From the NCBI GenBank assembly GCA_046566185.1, contig JBKHXE010000164.1, positions 1-16,050 on the forward strand: 16,050 nucleotides of DNA. The letters run 5' to 3'. Position numbers and translations under genes: made by a program. Under the pieces are notes generated by a model that did no database searches, was not told the origin of the DNA, and saw only the letters and a program-made list of their open reading frames with translations. Shown here piece after piece: positions 14,495 to 16,050 of this stretch; the stretch's first letter is position 1; each line of letters begins with the position of its first letter. The stretch is from SCSIO-59966 sp046566185 (GTDB taxonomy: Bacteria > Actinomycetota > Actinomycetes > Actinomycetales > SCSIO-59966).

Positions 14495-15529
14495 TCAGCC
14501 GTGGACGGCGAGCTCCCCGACCCGCGAGGCGGACGCCGTGTACTCCGGCGAGTCCTCAAGGTAGGCCACGGTGTCGTAGCCCAGGTGCTTGAACAGGCGG
14601 TTCTGGAAGGACAGCACCCGCAGCGGGGTGCCGTCGGAGGCGAACACCTGGCAGACGTGGTTCTGCGGTACGTACACCGTGTCGCCCTTGGTGAACTCGT
14701 GGCGGGTGGGCTCCTTGGCGATGCGCGCGTAGTACTTCTCCGCGATCTCGGCCTCCACCTCCCACATCAGCGCGTAGCCCTCACCGTCGAGGATGTACAG
14801 CACCTCGTCGGCCATCTTCCAGTACTTGCCCGAGCGGCTGCCCGCGTCGACCTGAAGCTCCAGCGCGTCCACGGAGAACAGCCGCGCGTCGGTCCGCTCG
14901 GGCGCGTTCATGACCCGCACACGGCCGAGCTGCGTGGTCTCCCACGTGCAGTCGGAGGGCTTGATGACCTTCTTGCGGTCCAGCACCCCGGGCGTCCAGA
15001 TCTGCGACCAGTCCTCGCGGGGGCCGAACTTCTCCTCGTCCTCGACCGGGCCGCTGCGGCCCTGCTGGATCAGGCCGAGGAACATCCACGAGCACTTGGC
15101 CTTCACGACCAGCGCGACGGCCTTCTCCGGGTTCGGGTTGAAGTGCCGGTGCACCGAGTCGGTGTGGACGAACACGAGGTCGTCCTTCTCCCAGTCGTAG
15201 CGCTGGTCGTCGTGGATCTCGTAGCCGCGGCCCTCGAGGATGTAGAACGCGGCCTCGTTCTGGTGGCCGTGCCCGTGGTTGCTCGACTCGCCGGGGAGCT
15301 CGACGAAGTGGACCTGCAGGGTCTGCGTGAGGAACTCCTCGTCACCCGGCCCGATCCGCCACCAGGTGCGGCTCTTCTCGCTGTCGCCCGAGTGCCCCAC
15401 CGCTGCGTCGTCCACCACCACGCTGTCGTCCCGCACGCGGTCGTGCGCGAGCTGCTCGCGGCGGAACTGCCCCAGCCCGTAGGTCTCCGACGTCAGCCCC
15501 CTTACGAAGACGCGCCCCTTCTTGCCCAT
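14495..15529 (-). CDS. Bicupin protein, gentisate 1,2-dioxygenase-like, putative ring-cleavage dioxygenase
   Basis: This 344-residue protein has two cupin domains. The first (about residues 75-145) carries a full cupin metal site: H85, H87 and H89 in NHGHGHQNE with E92, then H127 and H129 in HTDSVHRHFN. The second (about 225-310) keeps the fold (ADEVLYILDGEGYALMW; GDTVYVPQNHVCQVF) but lacks the HxH pair, so one metal centre is expected. Length and layout resemble gentisate and 1-hydroxy-2-naphthoate dioxygenases, which cleave rings with Fe(II) and O2 in the cytoplasm. It is the only candidate ring-cleavage enzyme in the window. The ATG at 15529 follows AAGGAG at normal spacing; an upstream in-frame start at 15553 would overlap the operator. 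The operator palindrome 22 bases upstream ties it to the reductase/ferredoxin control. A non-dioxygenase cupin role remains possible. Confidence 0.82.
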   Translation of the reverse strand: MGKKGRVFVRGLTSETYGLGQFRREQLAHDRVRDDSVVVDDAAVGHSGDSEKSRTWWRIGPGDEEFLTQTLQVHFVELPGESSNHGHGHQNEAAFYILEGRGYEIHDDQRYDWEKDDLVFVHTDSVHRHFNPNPEKAVALVVKAKCSWMFLGLIQQGRSGPVEDEEKFGPREDWSQIWTPGVLDRKKVIKPSDCTWETTQLGRVRVMNAPERTDARLFSVDALELQVDAGSRSGKYWKMADEVLYILDGEGYALMWEVEAEIAEKYYARIAKEPTRHEFTKGDTVYVPQNHVCQVFASDGTPLRVLSFQNRLFKHLGYDTVAYLEDSPEYTASASRVGELAVHG

Positions 15530-15550
15530 CCCTCTGCTCCTTCGTCGGCA

Positions 15551-15567
15551 CAATGGTCATACCATCC
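15551..15567. promoter_or_regulatory. Second copy of the cluster operator, upstream of the bicupin gene
   Basis: The core ATGGT-CAT-ACCAT (15553-15565) is a perfect inverted repeat with 5-base arms. It agrees with the 9111 site at 14 of 17 positions, including the upstream CA. It lies 22 bases before the bicupin start, in the place of a repressor site over or just after a promoter. It is good evidence for shared control, because the two copies lie more than 6 kb apart in otherwise unrelated intergenic sequence. Confidence 0.65.
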
Positions 15568-15638
15568 TGGCATGTCGGTCCGTCCGGGTCCACCGGCATG
15601 CCTGTCCGGAGCACCGTCAGACCGAGCGAGGCCGCGCG

Positions 15639-15930
15639 ATGCTGCTGATCGACAACCCCGACGACCGCCAGGTGGTGCCGGAGATGCCGGACGTCGTCAG
15701 GTCCTCGAGCGTGCCTCACGGACGAGTACCTGGCCTACGTCGCCCGCCCGGACGACCCGGTGTGGGACCGGCACACGCGCGGCCGGGTCCGCCGCCCTCG
15801 CAGGGACCTGGTGCGCCGCGTCCGGTGAGCCTGGAGGACGTGCTGACCGGCGGTGCCGCGCCCGGGCCTCGGCGACGAGCTGCCGACGTCGTGGCTGTTG
15901 CAGGACATCCGCGACCGAGTGGTGCCGTCG
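15639..15930 (+). pseudogene. Probable decayed gene with alternating-frame protein-like segments
   Basis: No single frame in this stretch reads like a protein throughout, but pieces in two plus-strand frames do. Frame 3 opens with MLLIDNPDDRQVVPEMPDVV at 15639. Frame 1 then gives LTDEYLAYVARPDDPVWDRH from 15715. Frame 3 gives VSLEDVLTGG near 15825, and frame 1 gives GLGDELPTSWLLQDIRDRVV from 15865. Between these pieces come Pro/Arg-rich sequence and stops, as expected when GC-rich DNA is read out of frame. At least three frame changes would be needed to join them, so I read this as a frameshifted remnant rather than a working gene. I do not recognise the family. The alternative is non-coding DNA with chance open frames. 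Confidence 0.35.
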
Positions 15931-16050
15931 TCAGCCGCCACCGCCGAGCAGGGTGGAGATCTGGTCCTTGAGCAGGATCACCGAGAAGAAGCCGTAGAAG
16001 AGCACCGCCCAGGCGAGCGCGACGAGGCGCACGCCGCCGGTCCGGATCTC
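15931..16050 (-). CDS. 3' end of a membrane protein gene (partial)
   Basis: The minus strand is open from the window edge to a TGA at 15933-15931, giving the last 39 residues of a longer protein. They contain one strongly hydrophobic stretch, VALAWAVLFYGFFSVILL, followed by KDQISTLLGGGG. A Gly-rich C-terminus after a final membrane helix suggests an integral membrane protein, perhaps another transporter of the cluster. Too little is visible to name a family. The frame is supported by its length in whole codons to the window edge and by G/C-rich third positions. Confidence 0.5.
   Translation of the reverse strand, partial: EIRTGGVRLVALAWAVLFYGFFSVILLKDQISTLLGGGG

Noticed and set aside
14381..15997. 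A 538-codon open frame on the plus strand
   Set aside because: It runs antisense across the bicupin gene, whose cupin motifs, ribosome site and operator support the minus strand. Long antisense frames are common in GC-rich DNA.

Overview
The window is about 16 kb of very GC-rich DNA (strong G/C third-position bias, GTG and TTG starts next to ATG, tightly overlapping genes). This fits a high-GC actinomycete; I cannot name a genus. Nearly all of it is one catabolic gene cluster for an aromatic, probably aromatic-carboxylate, compound. I see no rRNA, tRNA, CRISPR array, insertion sequence or phage gene.

Layout. (1) 78-2124 (+): the two membrane subunits of a tripartite tricarboxylate-type transporter (TctA, TctB); the binding protein TctC is not in the window. 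(2) 2244-7824 (+): a compact six-gene run of zinc alcohol dehydrogenase, 4-carboxy-4-hydroxy-2-oxoadipate (CHA) aldolase, 4-oxalomesaconate (OMA) hydratase, 4,5-dihydroxyphthalate decarboxylase-like protein, dienelactone hydrolase-like protein and a COG2159 amidohydrolase. Most neighbours overlap by 1-4 bases. (3) 7838-9082 (-): a ferredoxin reductase, divergent from a [2Fe-2S] ferredoxin (9243-9566, +). (4) 9678-13226 (+): a phthalate-dioxygenase-type Rieske oxygenase, an unrecognised 169-residue protein, a divergent PanB-like protein and an alpha/beta hydrolase with a Cys nucleophile. (5) 13233-15529 (-): a bicupin dioxygenase-like gene followed by an MFS transporter. (6) 15570-16050: a probably decayed plus-strand gene, then the 3' end of a minus-strand membrane-protein gene.

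How the genes may work together (inference). The TctAB and MFS carriers would import or export a carboxylated aromatic. The reductase, ferredoxin and Rieske oxygenase form a complete three-component oxygenase for ring hydroxylation or O-demethylation. The decarboxylase-like protein could remove a ring carboxylate. The bicupin is the only candidate ring-cleavage enzyme here. OMA hydratase and CHA aldolase are the last two steps of the protocatechuate 4,5-cleavage and gallate routes, giving pyruvate and oxaloacetate. The usual LigAB-type extradiol dioxygenase, the CHMS dehydrogenase (LigC) and an obvious LigI lactonase are missing, so the middle of the pathway is either elsewhere or carried out by unusual enzymes encoded here.

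Regulation. A palindrome of the form ATGGT-N3-ACCAT lies in the reductase/ferredoxin divergent region and again just upstream of the bicupin gene. A degenerate copy precedes the Rieske gene and a weaker one the dehydrogenase operon. The form matches FadR-type GntR operators and suggests one regulator, not encoded in the window, controlling the cluster. The least explained parts are the PanB-like protein with its unknown neighbour, and the hairpin plus nine-codon ORF ahead of the MFS gene.
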